The position numbers and the translations under genes are program-made. Shown piece after piece: positions 34,131-47,725 of a stretch of 64,000 bases of DNA. The DNA lies in assembly GCA_030549775.1 (NCBI GenBank), contig CM060174.1, forward strand, positions 7,755,391-7,819,390, in the 5' to 3' direction. Origin of the DNA: Tamarix chinensis (lineage: Eukaryota > Streptophyta > Magnoliopsida > Caryophyllales > Tamaricaceae). The notes below the pieces were generated by a model, which had not been told where the DNA came from, did no database searches, and saw only the letters and a program-made list of their open reading frames with translations. Each line of letters starts with the position of its first letter. Position 1 is the first letter of the stretch.

Positions 34131-37100
34131 CACTTTGGATTTCACGCTACTTTGAATACAAGAACGAGGGCATCCAAACTTTTAACCACCACCTAAGCCT
34201 AAGTAGAATCAAATCTTGAGCAACAATGGGTGGGCTTGAAATATGTTGGAAAACCCTCCACTTCTACTCCTTCCACAGAGACCATAAAATGATATAAAAA
34301 AACCGACTTCCATACCTTTCATTGGAATTTATCATTGTGCGAGCAAACCCACTAATCATACAGTTACATCAATGCCTATGGGAAAACCCATGTTATCTCC
34401 ATGACTACGTCCACCATTAATTGGAGTTTAGCCAGATTTATCCCATCATTAATTAGATTGAGAGTGCAATTTTATTGACCCTTATAGAAGGAAATATATA
34501 ATTTGTTGGTGGAAACAAGAAATAAAGTTTTTTTTAGAGGAAATGTGCCCATTAAGGCATGGAAATCCTTTTATCTAATAACTTGGGTTAGTAGTGGCCA
34601 CATTTGTAAGGGAGTGGGATAACTCAAAAGACCTTACAATATGGGGTCTATGTACATGGTTATTATTATTAATTTCATGTTCTAATAAATTACTTTCATC
34701 TGCAATATACTTCCATCATATTTTTTTTTATCAAGAGATGCCTCTAGATAATATATCCTAGCTTGATTTGTAGTTCTCTCAACATCTTTAGCTTGCCTAC
34801 TAGCGTCAAGTAATCCGACTCAATACTATCAAATGTTGTTTTTTTATATGGAATACTGCATAATTATTTTTTCTAAATTCTCATAATGATGAACTTTATT
34901 CTTCATCTAGTGGCCATTCATGAATCATGAAGGTTTATGACACTGTAAAAAAGGAGATGAATCCATTTGTACACATATGTTATTATGACATACTAGTGTA
35001 TAATCCCATGTAATGCACAAAGTTTTATATAAATAATAAAAATGTATACAAAATATAGTAAACAATTTTATATTTGATTACTATTATGTAAACAATTAAT
35101 TATTATAATAATTTGCTCAAAGTTAGTTATTACAATAAAAAAAGGCTAATAAAAATTTGAGCTTGAATACTAAGTGGGTGAGGGATAGTAATTGATTAGA
35201 TAAAAATTAATTAGGAATGTGAGAGATAAGAATATAAATAGTAATTAATTAGATATCATAAAGTATTTTTACTAATTAAAAAATAAATAAATTATAGGAC
35301 TTTATATTTATATTTTAAATAAAATGGTAAATTCTCACAAAACTTCATTTTTCTTTTGTCATTATATAGTTAAGATAGCATAAAATAAACCAATTAAAAC
35401 TATATCCAGACCTAAATGCAATAAATAAAATGTAATTAATCTCTAATTTGTTTTTTATGCACATCATTAATGTAAACATTAATTATATAGGAACGTGTTG
35501 TTTACAACGAAAGTAAGTATATTACTAGTTTATGGCATTAATAACTATTGTGCTCAAAATATACTACCCTAGGTAATGGGATGTTATTTAAACAATAAAA
35601 TTGATAACAAAAAATAATAATTTATGGTAATAAATGTTTGTAAGATGTTAAAGTAAGTATAAAATATCTTTAAATTCAGCTAAAAATGTCTTCAAATAGT
35701 TTTAGGTACCAAAAAGCTACATTAACTATAAGAAAGATGAAATTTTTAACTTTACATTTTCTTTAAAATAATCTCTCCCTTGCTTCCTTCCTCCTTACCT
35801 TTTCAATAAATGCACTAAATAAGTAATATTCATGCACAAAGGATACACAATAGCTATACCATGCAACCGATTATTGTATGGTGAGCACTATATAGCTAGT
35901 TATCATGTTAGAATTTCACTTCACCGCACATCTAAAAAACTTTCACCATTATTTTTCTAATTATTTTTTTTTTACCATAACTACACATATTTCACCACAC
36001 ATGTAAGTATTTTTCACCACTACTTTTCTAAAAAGATTCTATGTTGATCTAATCATATATCACTAGTTATGTGGTTATCTTTCACTATAATTACACTTAT
36101 ATCTCATCATGCATTTGAGTATTTTTCACGAAAAAAATTCCTAATTTTTAAAACGTTGATATAATCATATATTACTAGTCTTGCACATATCGTTCACCAC
36201 AGCTATACATGTATTTCACCACAAGTTTCAGTTATAATTTACTACATATTGGTTATAGTTAGTACTTATTAATTATCTTAAATGATATTATATGAAAAAA
36301 TCTATCATTATCTCATTTTTTTTATAAAAAAATTTTGTAGGTATCTTGACCAAAATTTAGTAATTTAACCATATTTTTTTCCTTTGATTTCAGAATTAAA
36401 CAATTTGTTTTTTTTTGGAAAGTTGATTTCAAAATTTACAATTTTGGTATTTTGATGCTTTTCCAAAATACATATGTAACTTATAGATAAATTGTGATTA
36501 AGCTCAATACTTATATATTCCTACAATTTTCCTTATCTTGTAGCAATTAAAGGCTATTTAAGTCATCGTAAATCCTTGTGAGCCTAAACCACATCCTATA
36601 TCGATGCCATTTTCCTTATGTTATTGGTCTTATTCTTCTTTTCATCCGTGATTTATTCACATATTTGATTAAAATTTTCAAGATCTTAACCTTTTAAAAG
36701 CTGATAATTCAAGATTCAAAGTTCTTCTACTCTTTCTCATTTTTGTAAGTCCAATATTTCATCTTTTGTTTTCAAGAACATATCTTTTAGAATTTTTATT
36801 GAAGTTTGTAGGATCTACTATTGCTAGAAGACCTTATCATATGAAATAAGAAAATTTCATTTAGGTTACACTACTTTCATAGTGTATATATATAACTTAA
36901 TTACAACACTTGTTCGGTGTAAATGGTTATATCTGATTATGTGACCTTACCTGTACTTAAGCCTAAGAATGATATGCTTACTATGAATTCAATACAAATG
37001 TGGGTTATTGATTAACTTGATGTAAATATTGTATTTTTATAGTTATGTTAAAAAGATATAATTTTAAATATCATTTATTTATAAAAATTTAATCTTTACA

Positions 37101-39789
37101 TTGATTATGCGATAAAGGTATTGCCCTTATTGTAATTATGTTATAAGGCTAATATCTTACATGATTAAATTAATTTTTGTTGTTTACGTTAGCACATAAT
37201 TAAATCCTATGATTTTTAACCATATTTGACTTATTTTTACCCCTTTTGATTTAAAGTGTTGGTTTGGAACTTTTTGCTATTCTAGGATTATGAAAATAAA
37301 GTTGGGACCCCAAGTGACTCCATTTCTATTTAGTCTAGAAAATTTATCTGGTATAGAATTTTACATAATATGAAAGGAAAATTTATCTCATATAGAATTT
37401 TACATAATATGAAAAGTGGATAAAGTAGAGTTAATATAATGGATTGTGTATCTTTGCTCAACAACACTTAATAAAACACATTAAATTAAAGTGAAAGACA
37501 AAGTGAGTTTTGAGTCCTTATGATTTGGCCTTATAAAGTTAGGGATTGACAACCTTTCCTCTTCTTTTTTTCTTTGGTGGATATTTGTTTATTTGCAAGT
37601 TGTGGCCGGCATATGTTCATAATATACCCTATAGGCTTATCCCATCCCCATTAGAGGGCGTGTGTACTTAAAGATAAGATGATCGATGTAATAGGTCTTC
37701 AAACTTTTGTTATCCTCTTTACACTATGTTCACTAGAATGATCTAGGTGTGATTTGTAATCCTCATATGTTGAGTGATAGGTATTTGGACTTTGATTTAT
37801 AGGTGCCTCCCTAATTGAATTACCCATTCAAATAATTGGATGTTGTGATCATCTAAAGTAAACATTAATAATCAAATGCCTTATTATCATTTTTATTTGC
37901 TTTCCTTATATATATATATATATTATTTTTTTTACTTACATGTTATTTAGTTCCTCCCCTAACTAACTTATTGTATGTTTTAAATGGGTTTACAATGATC
38001 CATTGCGATAGTGAGAAATAACTTTGTGCAAATTGAGTAAAAATTTGTTTAAGGTGTTGATAACTTACATGGTGGGAAAAAATTAGGCTAGTCACCATTT
38101 TTAGAGTTTCATTTGTAGCTATTAATTTCAATAAACTATTTTCATGATTTTCAATCATAATTAAATTTTTTATTTCTATTGTTTCATTAATTTTGATTTC
38201 CATTGAATTTACTAGATATTGATATTTCTTGATGGTTTGTGTCAAAAATAAAGTTTGGTATGTTTTTATATTTTAATTAGTCTTAGCAAGGCAATGCCAT
38301 CAACTTACACAAAGGTGTGGTAGTAATTCCATCATTCTATTTAGCTTCCACATATATTTTCTAAATATTTTTATTTTTCTTTTTAAAAAGAAGAGGGGAC
38401 ACAATTGTAAAAATAAAATCCTATAAAGGTAGTTGAAACCCATCTTATATTACATTCACGATTATCAGTTTCTCATTTAGGTTAATCATTCATATTGAAT
38501 TGGGAGTTGGGAACCTATATTGACTAAATAACATACTAACATTAAATTTTTACATAAAGGATCAAAACATCTCTACAAATACCTCATTAGTCATAAAGGA
38601 TGAAATATACATAAAAATAGTTACTTAACACAATATTTTCTATTTAATATGACAACATATATACATTATTTAGTTCACGATTTCTATTATTCACATATAT
38701 AAAAATATTTTAGGCATAAGGGGTGTTAACCGTTTGAGCTCCAAAACAAATATATAAATGAAACTCATTTTTTTTTTAACTTTTATGATAAGAATATGAT
38801 ATTTGGATATTATAGAAAGATTGATGCAAAATTATAATATTTGTTGCCATTCATCTCTTTTTCGGGATGTAATTAAAATTAACCTTTTGATTTTATCTCT
38901 TTTTTTTGTTATCATAACTATAAGTGATTAATTAAAAATTTTGGTTTTTGATATTATTGAATACTAAGTACTGAATATAAGACTCTCTCTCTCTCTCTCT
39001 CACACACACACATAAATGTATATTCCTCTCACAGCTTTACGTGTGTACATTATATAAGAATTGATATTGCTATTTCTTTTAGTATGACCGAGAAATATTT
39101 ACAGCGAATATATATTATAAATCCAACTATTTATGTTTTGTTGATATTTGTTGTCACTCATTTCTTTCTTGAAATGTAAGTAAATTAAACTCCTTAATTT
39201 TCATCTCTTCTTATGTTACTATAACTAACATTAATTAACTAAAAATATTAGTGTTTAATATTGTTGGCTAATAAATACCAATTAGAAGAGTTTATTTTTA
39301 ATACAAGGGTATAATTCTTTGCGGGAAAAAAATATACATACATATATGCTCTTCTAGTTACCTAACATGTGTATGTTAATTAGGTAGTGATATTATAACT
39401 ATTAATGTTATGTATACTTTGATTTATAGAACATTGCAACTTTAAATACTTTAAATATTTATTAGTTCATTTAATTATTAGCATTCCATAACCTTTTTCA
39501 AAGCACTATTTAATAAGTAAAATACAAATAAATATATACATACAAATAGTTGCTTAACATAAACAAAACACTAGATTGATGCTTTTGGTGGGATTTTTTT
39601 CCCTGGGTTTCAATATTATATATTAATAGATAGATAGTTTTTTTTAATGTTTGGTGAAGGATACAGTTCTAGGAGTCCAACCAATGATAATGAGTATATT
39701 TATATGTACATGCAAGGATAAAGCTAATTAAGAGCCCATTGGGTCTTCTGACCCCATAATTTTTTTAAAGTACATATCATATATATCAA
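34131..39789. other. long AT-rich stretch, no gene seen
   Basis: About 5.6 kb with very low GC and no supported coding frame. The largest frame, about 100 codons (38,245-37,943, minus), has no recognisable motif. A (CT)n-(CA)n microsatellite is at 38,983-39,012. The stretch probably consists of decayed repeats; I cannot assign them. Confidence 0.5.
38983..39012. repeat. (CT)9-(CA)6 compound microsatellite
   Basis: A run of CT dinucleotides directly followed by CA dinucleotides. Confidence 0.95.
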
Positions 39790-39794
39790 TAGAC

Positions 39795-40374
39795 ATTTTT
39801 AGAGCACTGGTTTGAAAATGAGATATGAATTTAAGTGAGGTAGGAGGTTAGGAGTTCAAATCCCAACTGTAACATTTTCTACCTTTTTTTGTTTTAGCCT
39901 TTTCCCCCTAAGTTTTTTTTTACAACTATTTTCTCTCCTCTTTTTCCCCCCAACCCGTGACTCCCCGATCCTCACTAATCACCATTACCTACCTGCACCC
40001 TGAGCTACAAGCTTCTCTTGTTCTCCGTCGACTTCATCTTTAAGCTCCAACACCCGTTAACGGTCATCCCTACCTTCAGCTTCGATGTCGTCCCTACCTT
40101 TGCCTTCTTCCACCATTCACTATCATAAGCTTTATCCACCATTCTTTTCCATCGTTCGCTCTCAAAAGGTCAGGAGTTTTGAGACACCTACTTGTTACTG
40201 CTCCACCACCTTTGGTCGTTCTGTTCACTCCCATCCACCGACGCCAATGCCCGCCTATGCCTACCCCCTCCTCCCCTTCCCCAATCGCCACTCAACACAG
40301 CTGCACGAGCACAACCACACAAAAACCACATCCTACAAGTAGTGGAGATGTGCAGTGATTTAAAAAAAAAATAA
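39795..40374 (+). repeat. possible tRNA-derived retroposon (SINE-like)
   Basis: TAGAGCACTGG at 39,800-39,810 resembles a pol III A box and GAGTTCAAATCCC at 39,852-39,864 a B box, about 50 nt apart. An A10 run ends the segment near 40,363-40,372. The body between (about 500 bp, CT-rich) is long for a plant SINE, and no clear target duplication was found. It could be chance; the tRNA-like boxes are the only positive evidence. Confidence 0.25.
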
Positions 40375-42839
40375 ATCTAACCTAATTTTTATTAGTTAAA
40401 TTAGTTTTTGTTTCTATATCTGATTTCATTGTGATATTATATATTTTTTGTTGTTTTCATGCCAATTGTAAATTAATCTTAAATTAGGAATACATGTATT
40501 AGTTAATTATTGTTTATTTTTTAATTAGTTTATGTTAATTTTAAATTAGTGTACTTTTTCGTTGTTTGTGTTTGAATTAGTTTGGTTATATAATTCAACT
40601 TATTATTGTGTAATTTTGAACTAGTTAAATATTTGTTCACTATATCGTATATTGTCATATTAATAATTGCATAGTTTATTTTGTCAAATTAGCATGTGAA
40701 AGTATCTTCAAAAGAAGTCAAAAATAAAGAATGGCCTAATGAGAACCATTATAATCCAACTCCTACTCCTAGTAGAATCCATGAACAAGTTCCTTTGTAT
40801 CTTCATCAAGCTCAAGTCATACAACGTAATTGGGTGGATTTAAATTCTCTAGAACTTGATCCAGATTTGTAGGAAAAAATTAAATTTTCATCCAAATCAA
40901 GAAGGTGGGGTAAGAAGAGCTTATATTCATCTTGATCATTTCCAACCTCATGCACACAATTTTCTAATTAAGCTTATTGCAAGAAAAAAACCAATGATTT
41001 GTTGCATTTTAGTTTGGTCAATATGACTGGTTAGAATATTGTATAGAAAAATATCTTGCTTTTTTTTCTTACCATGTTATTTGTTTAAACATAAATTTAA
41101 AGCTGGTGGTAATCATTTTGTGGGGTAAGCTTTGGGGGTTGGAATAAAAAGGATAGGCTTGAAGTTCATGTTGGTAATTGTGATAGTCCTTATATGAGGG
41201 TTGTGGAAAAAATGTGATAATTTGATGGATCAAAAGCATGACAGTTAAGCAGCTTTGTCAAAGCAATCTAAAATAGTAAAGTTTAAGTATCATATTCATT
41301 TAGAAGCAGCAATCAATTATTCCTATTAGATATATTCTTCAACAAGAACTTATATTTTAGGGAAATGATGGATTAGATGGCTCAAAAAACCGTGGTAATT
41401 TTTATGAGATCCTAAAAATTTTGTAAGAAGTTAATCCATATATGGCTTATTTTATGTTGAAAAATGCTCCAAGAAATAGCCAGATAACTTCTCTTGATAT
41501 TCAAAAAGATATTGCTTATTCTTATGCAATTGAAATAAGTTTTGAGATTATTAAGGAGCTAGAGGATGATGTTTTGGCATATTAATTGATGAATATAGTG
41601 ATATATCCTGGAAAGAACAAATGGATATTGTTCTACATTATGTGGATTTTAGGGGCTTTGTGATGGAAAGATTTATTGGTATTGCACATATAGCTAATAC
41701 AACTGTCATATCACTCAAGGAAATACTTGAGAACATGTTAGTAAAATATAAATTATGCTTATTAAGAATACAAGGTTAGTGCTATGATGGAGAAGGCAAT
41801 ATGAGAGGAGAATATGGTGGTTTAAAAACTTTGATTCATAATGAAAATAATTCAACTTAATATGTTCATTGTTTTGCTCAACGACTTTAGTTGGCATTCG
41901 TTGCAATTGCAAGGTCTCATGAAGATGTTGATTGGTTATCTTTTTTGTTATTGGTGTTATTAATGTAATTGGATCATCTAACAAATGTCGAGATTTACAT
42001 CGAAATAAACATGCTCTTGAATTAGAAGAAGCATTTAATCTAGGCAAGATAGAATGTTGAATCAAGAATCATCCCCCTTCAAGTGTAGCACCTCTAAAAT
42101 TTACTATAGAAAATTTTTGTTTTAATTAAAAATTAACAAAAGTAAAAACGGTAAATTTTAGGGATGTTACCAACACACTTAGTACCAGACCAACTTTTTC
42201 CTACTATTCTAGTACCAGGTGCTAAGACTTAAAAGAAACCTAACACAATTTATACAAATTCAAACTTACATTTAAATCAGAGCAGTGCGTTAATGATGTT
42301 ACAGAAAATAAAAACCCACTATTAGTGGTTAAAAGAGTGAAATAATTAAACAAAGAAATAGTAAGGCTGAAAGAGAACCTTGAAAAAGCTTCCCAGATAA
42401 TCCTTACGCTCTTACCCGATAATAGCTTGAATAACATGTGGCTAACCTACATGGGAAACTGCCCATTGAATTGGTAAGGCCCACAAATGGAATCTTTTAG
42501 TACTTCGGTACCGAGTAACCCTTTATACCAAACTAAAAGGCAGGGTCCGCATACAACACATCATACATAAACAACATAAAAGCAATAACATACGCGAGCA
42601 TAAAGATAGTCACATCAACATAAGAGCCAAAACACAAAGCAACACAACATAGAATAGGAAATACATATCACAAGGTCCATTTACTTAGAATTTCCATCAT
42701 TTAACAAGAGAGACATACACCAATGCCACACTTATAGTATATCAATAGATCATAAAGATGAAATCAGCACTTTTAGTCTTAAGCTATCAATCAAACATTA
42801 TTCAACATCATCTTTCGAATTATATCCATATGAGTATGG

Positions 42840-43195
42840 GAACCCCACTATTATAGCCAGTGGAACGAAATATACTCTAAGGCAGAACGCACCTGGCCAT
42901 TATTATTCGCCGATGGACCGGTCTCCAGGGCAAAAGGTTCCTGGTCACTATACTCATTGATGGATCGGTCTAGCCCCAACTCACATGGTGTTCCATTATA
43001 AGTGATTAGTATATTTCCCATAATTCATTATCATCCAAGTTTTGGTTTATTGAGCTCGAGATCTCCCAATATTATAGTCGGTGGAATGAAATACACTCCA
43101 GGACAACACACACTTGACCACTATTATTCGTCGGTGGATCGGTCTCCATGACACAATGCACCTAGCCACAACTTTTTTCCCGTGGAATGGTATGG
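42840..43195 (-). repeat. imperfect palindromes in LTR F
   Basis: About six units in inverted orientation, for example CCACTATTATAGCCAGTGGA (about 42,845) and CCACTATTATTCGTCGGTGGA (about 43,119). Some units are decayed. Confidence 0.8.
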
Positions 43196-44269
43196 GCCCA
43201 GCTCAATAATCTTTCACTTTGCATGATTAATGTTTTCCATTTAATTAACACAACAAGTCCATTTATTTAACTCGAGGGGGGGGAAGATCACGAACCCGGA
43301 GACACAAAGGTATATCGGTCATACTAACACATACAAGCAACACAATACCCTCCAACCATCAACCTTGGGACACAAAGGTACCTTGGTCGAACTAGTGCAA
43401 GAGGATACACAGTACCCTACCGATAAAGATACCTAATCCATAAGTAGGCATACCTCATAAATAGTTCCATAGAGCTATACATAGTAAGATGTAGGACCTA
43501 ATTGGGACACTAAGGCTTACCAACAAAAATTTAGAACAATTGTGGCCTAAACCATGCCTTTAGGGTAGCGACTCCTAAAGAGCCACCATTCTCGATATCA
43601 ATGTCATCCACTTTAATTATTAGTATCTTAATTAAGATGACCATGAGAAACACATCAATCACATACTTAATCATTTCCATTTGTTTCTATTATTAATAAG
43701 CAATCCTTATTTATAATATTATCCATGTTAACTTAAATAATCCACTAAGGCAATCCTAGGTTCCAATTCTTATACTTAAGCACCTTAGGTCAAAATGACC
43801 AAAATGCCCCTAAGGCTAATGCTTCATTTTATCATCTATTTCCATCATGTACTTCATTTCCATTTATTCACATGCCATAATAGGTTATCATGTCATAATC
43901 ATAATACTGGCCATAGAATTAAGTAGTCTACATTGAAGGATCATGGAACACTTAAACCCTAACATATACCTCTAACGCATCCAACACACATTTTCATGCA
44001 TAATTAATAATTAAGGCATCTCTTGCATGAATACGAGATAAATATCATATCATACCCTTAATTATATCTTCAACCCTATACCATGCATTACCCTTATGAT
44101 ATTCACTGATTTACCAAAATGCCCTTATCCTTATAATACACGTGGTTATATTTAAACTAGTGATCCTAAGGCCATAAACCCTTATTCTGTTATTTAATAT
44201 TACTTATGTCTTATTATGGAGGCTTATTTAATCAATTGTCATGTTATATGCATTTTACCGATTAACCTA

Positions 44270-45040
44270 TTCATACTTATAAAATTACTAAAATACCCCT
44301 TGTTTGTAAAGTTACCAAGTTACCCCTTTTTACTTGCCAAATTACTAGATTATTCTTCATACTTGTATGATTACCAAAATACCCTTTATATTTGTTAACT
44401 GCTAAATTACTCTCCATACTTATTAAACTATCAACTTTACCCCTCATACTTGTTAAATTATCAAATTACCCTTCCAGTTTGTTAAATTGCCACATTACCC
44501 TTTATACTTGTTAAAATTATCAAATTGTCCTTCAAGTTTGTTAAATTACCAAATTGCCCTTTCGATTAGTTAATTTACCAAATTTCCCTCCATGCTTATT
44601 AAATTACCAATTTGTCCTTCTAGTTAGTTAAATTACCAAAATAACATTCATACTTATTATAATTATCAAATTTCTCTTTTTGTGCCAAAATACCCCCTTA
44701 CCTACTAAATTACCATTTTACCCCTTTTACTCATAAAATTACCAAGTTACTCTTCCTGTATGTCAAATTACCAAAATACCCTTTTTACTTATTAATTTAC
44801 CATTATACCCCTTATGTTTATAAAATTACCAAGTTATCCCTTTTTATGCCAAAATTATCAAAATACCCTTATCATTTAGTTAACTTACCAAACCACCTTT
44901 TTACTCACAAAATTACCAAGTTATCCCCTTTTCATGCTAAATTTACCAGAATGCCCTTCTTACTTATTAATTTACCATATTACCCCTTTTATTCATAAAA
45001 ATTACCAATTTACCCTTCTTATGCCAAATATATTAAATTA
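44270..45040 (-). repeat. 'GGTAATTT' minisatellite of LTR F (inverted)
   Basis: On the plus strand it reads as repeated TTACCAAAATACCC...TTATAAAATTACCAAGTTACCC units of 20-30 bp with variable spacing, the reverse complement of the arrays in copies A and E. Confidence 0.85.
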
Positions 45041-47725
45041 CCCTTACCGCATAAAACATTAACATCCATGGTCCATATACATCATCTAACACCACCAAAT
45101 ATTATTATTTATTATTAATATCAATTATCACCTATCATACATACTTATTTAGGCCACACCTTTTGTATAAGGAAAATTATTAAATTGCTCATAGGACTCA
45201 TATTAACATTATATATGCTACAAATGGACATATTAGCTCATCATATCATATACATGCATTTAACATTATTATTAACAATAAGGCTCATTCCTTAACTATC
45301 ATTTCTACACATGGCACATAATATAACATGCTTTTCATTTCAACCACTAGTATATGTTATAAATCATAATATACTTAACATCACATAATATGCACACAAT
45401 ATAATCAAAAACCCTAATGTTCTAGCATACGTATATCTACACATTTTAGTAGGGTATAATGATTACCTTACTTCCAACAATAATTAACCTTACCGGTATC
45501 CCAATTAAAAGTGTAAGCTTTGAATAGTACAAATTTATACCTAAAAATAATATCAAAACTAGCATATTAGTAGAATAAAATTAAAAGAGCAAGTATTTAT
45601 CAAAAAGCTTAATACATACATATTAATGCTAAATATTTTATACCTCTAAAATTTAGCAACATTAGCTCAATATATGTAGTAAAACTCATGCTGCATGGCC
45701 GCATAAGCTACATGCACAAAATGAAGAGGGTGTAAGGGTCAAAGACGGGATGGGAGAAAGGGGAGAGGGTTGATTTGGGTAAGGGTTTTGGGGGTTTGGT
45801 TGAGGGCTTGTGGAGGGAAGTGAGGGTGGTGGATGGGTGAAGGGAGGGAGTAGGGGTGTAGGTGGTGGTCGGAGGTTAAAGATTAGTGGCTCAGGGTAGC
45901 AGGGACGACGACAATAGGGCTAGAAAGATGGGGTGAAGAAAGGGGGAAAAGGATAAGGAAGATAAAAGAAGAGAAAAAGGAGGGGTTGTAAGGGATATAT
46001 CGACTGGCTAAGGTAAAGGGGTGGTAGAGGATGTGTTAGGGGGTTAAGGGGTGGCTATGGAGGTAGCGGAAGAGGGAAGATGGCAGTGCAAGGTGGTGGT
46101 TGAGAAGGGAAGGAAAAGAGGAAGGAAGAGGGAGGTGGATGCAGGGGAAATGGTGGTTGTTGAGTGATGCAGGGGAGGCCAGAGGGTTACTATAGTGGTC
46201 GGTTGAGTGGCAGAGGCAGTAGTTGTGGGTGGTAAAACCAAAAATAGGGGAGGGAAAGAGAAGGGAAGAAGGGATAAAAGAGGAGTTCTGCCGGGAAATA
46301 AGGGAGCTCAAAGGAGATCGAAAATGGGCAGAGAAGGAGGAGATAAGGAGAAGAAAAGGAAGGGGAAAGGAGGGTAGGCATGGTCAGCTAGGTGGTGCAG
46401 GCTGTAGGGGGTTGGGGTGCAGGGTGGAAAGGAGAAGGAGAAGAGGAAAAAGGAAAGAAAATAGGCACGTGAGAGGGGCTATGTTTGGCTCAAAAATGGA
46501 AGGGAAAGGGATGGGGGAGAGAGGGAGAGGCAAGGCTACCGTGGCAAGTGTAGAGGGGAAGGCTGACAGGCATGCGAGTGCAGGCATAGGGGCTATTTGG
46601 TTCAGTGCAAGGCAAAGGAAGAAGAAGAAGAAAGGAAAGAAGGCAGGCTAGGCAAGCGAGGGAGAAAGAAGGAGACGAGTTGGTTGTTGAACCCAAAAGT
46701 CCAAAAAGTAATTAAATTAATTAGTTTAAAAATTAAATTATCCCAAATGATGATCAATTATTAAATTCTAGGTTTTAAAATTTTTGGGATATTACATTAA
46801 GTGCAAGAGATACTTGTTAGGTTTGATTAAGTTATTTTCTATGGTTGTTAAAGTAATTGATTTTTTGAAAAAAGATTCAAAGAGTAGATAGAAAGGTGAG
46901 GTAAGAGCATTCAAAGATCTGTTAATTTCCTTTGAGTGTGTTTTCATGCTACATTTGATGAAAATGGTTCTAAGTATCATAAATGATTTGTCTTAGATGT
47001 TGCAAAAGCATGATCAAGATATTGTGAATGTCATGAGACTTGTTTAACTTGCTAAACAATGCCTCCAAACCATGAGGAATGAAAGATGAAAAGATCTAAT
47101 TATTGAAGTTTCTTTATTTTTTCACACTAAGAATATTTTGATGTCAAATATGGATGAGCGGTATGTTAAAGATATGTTAAAGAAAACAAGTCACAATGGT
47201 TGGCTCCATTTATTACAAATATGCATCATTACAAGTTTATTTGTTTCTACAACATATTAGACTTGTAATTAAGGGATCTTGAATCATGTTTTGATATGAT
47301 AGATACTACGTTGTTATCTTGTACAACATGCTTGAATCCATCAGAGTTATTTTCAGCTTTTGACAAAGAATCATTTATTAGGTTAACAAAGTTTTATCTT
47401 GATGAGTTTTCTAATGTTGATCTTGTGATACTAAACGATCAACTAAAGAATTATATTTTATATGTTCGATTTGATGATAAATTTTTTGAATTAAAAGAAC
47501 TTGGTGATCTCAAGGAATCTAATGGGAAAAAAAGAGCATACTACTTATCCTTTTGTTTATATGCTTGTGAAGCTAGCTTTGATTTTGCCAATAGCTACCG
47601 CAACTATTGAAAGAGCATTTTTAGCCATGAGCCTTGTCAAAAATAAGTTGCAAAATTGTATATGTGATAAATGGGTACATAATTATCTTATATCATATAT
47701 AGAAAAATGTATAGATAAATTTTGA

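Larger units (their letters stand above)
42084..46796 (-). mobile_element. giant solo LTR copy F, inverted
   Basis: 4,713 bp; on the minus strand it starts TGTAATATCCC at 46,796 and ends AGAGGTGCTACA at 42,084. Flanks TCAAG (42,079-42,083) and TTAAG (46,797-46,801) differ by one C/T change. It contains the same parts as copies A and E in reverse: purine-rich island on the plus strand (about 45,720-46,690), 'TTACCAAAAT' minisatellite (44,270-45,040), imperfect palindromes (42,840-43,190), conserved block (42,440-42,570) and terminal hairpin (42,180-42,230). It splits a hAT transposase pseudogene between coding blocks that match the two sides, which supports its edges independently. The 142-codon frame in the purine island is an artefact. 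Confidence 0.9.
40694..47725 (+). pseudogene. hAT-type TTF zinc-finger transposase pseudogene, split by LTR F
   Basis: Coding similarity runs from an ATG at 40,694 (decayed start, M-stop-KYLQKKS; family: MERYFKRKS) to 42,083, and resumes after LTR F from 46,797 to a stop at 47,725. Blocks in order: NQEGGVRRAYI (TTF-type zinc-finger region), DRLEVHVGN, IDEYSDISWKEQMDI and MERFIGIAHI (first catalytic Asp region), CYDGEGNMRGEYGGLKTLI (second Asp region), YVHCFAQRL, and at the end PIATATIERAFLAMSLVKNK with WVHNYLISYIEK (hAT C-terminal dimerisation motif). Many stops; a frameshift near 47,520-47,530 separates two open pieces. The family is widespread in plants as 'TTF-type zinc finger with hAT dimerisation domain' proteins. 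No terminal inverted repeats were found. Confidence 0.85.

Noticed and set aside
46223..46651. 142-codon frame rich in Arg, Lys and Glu
   Set aside because: Purine-rich complement of the LTR island in copy F; composition artefact.
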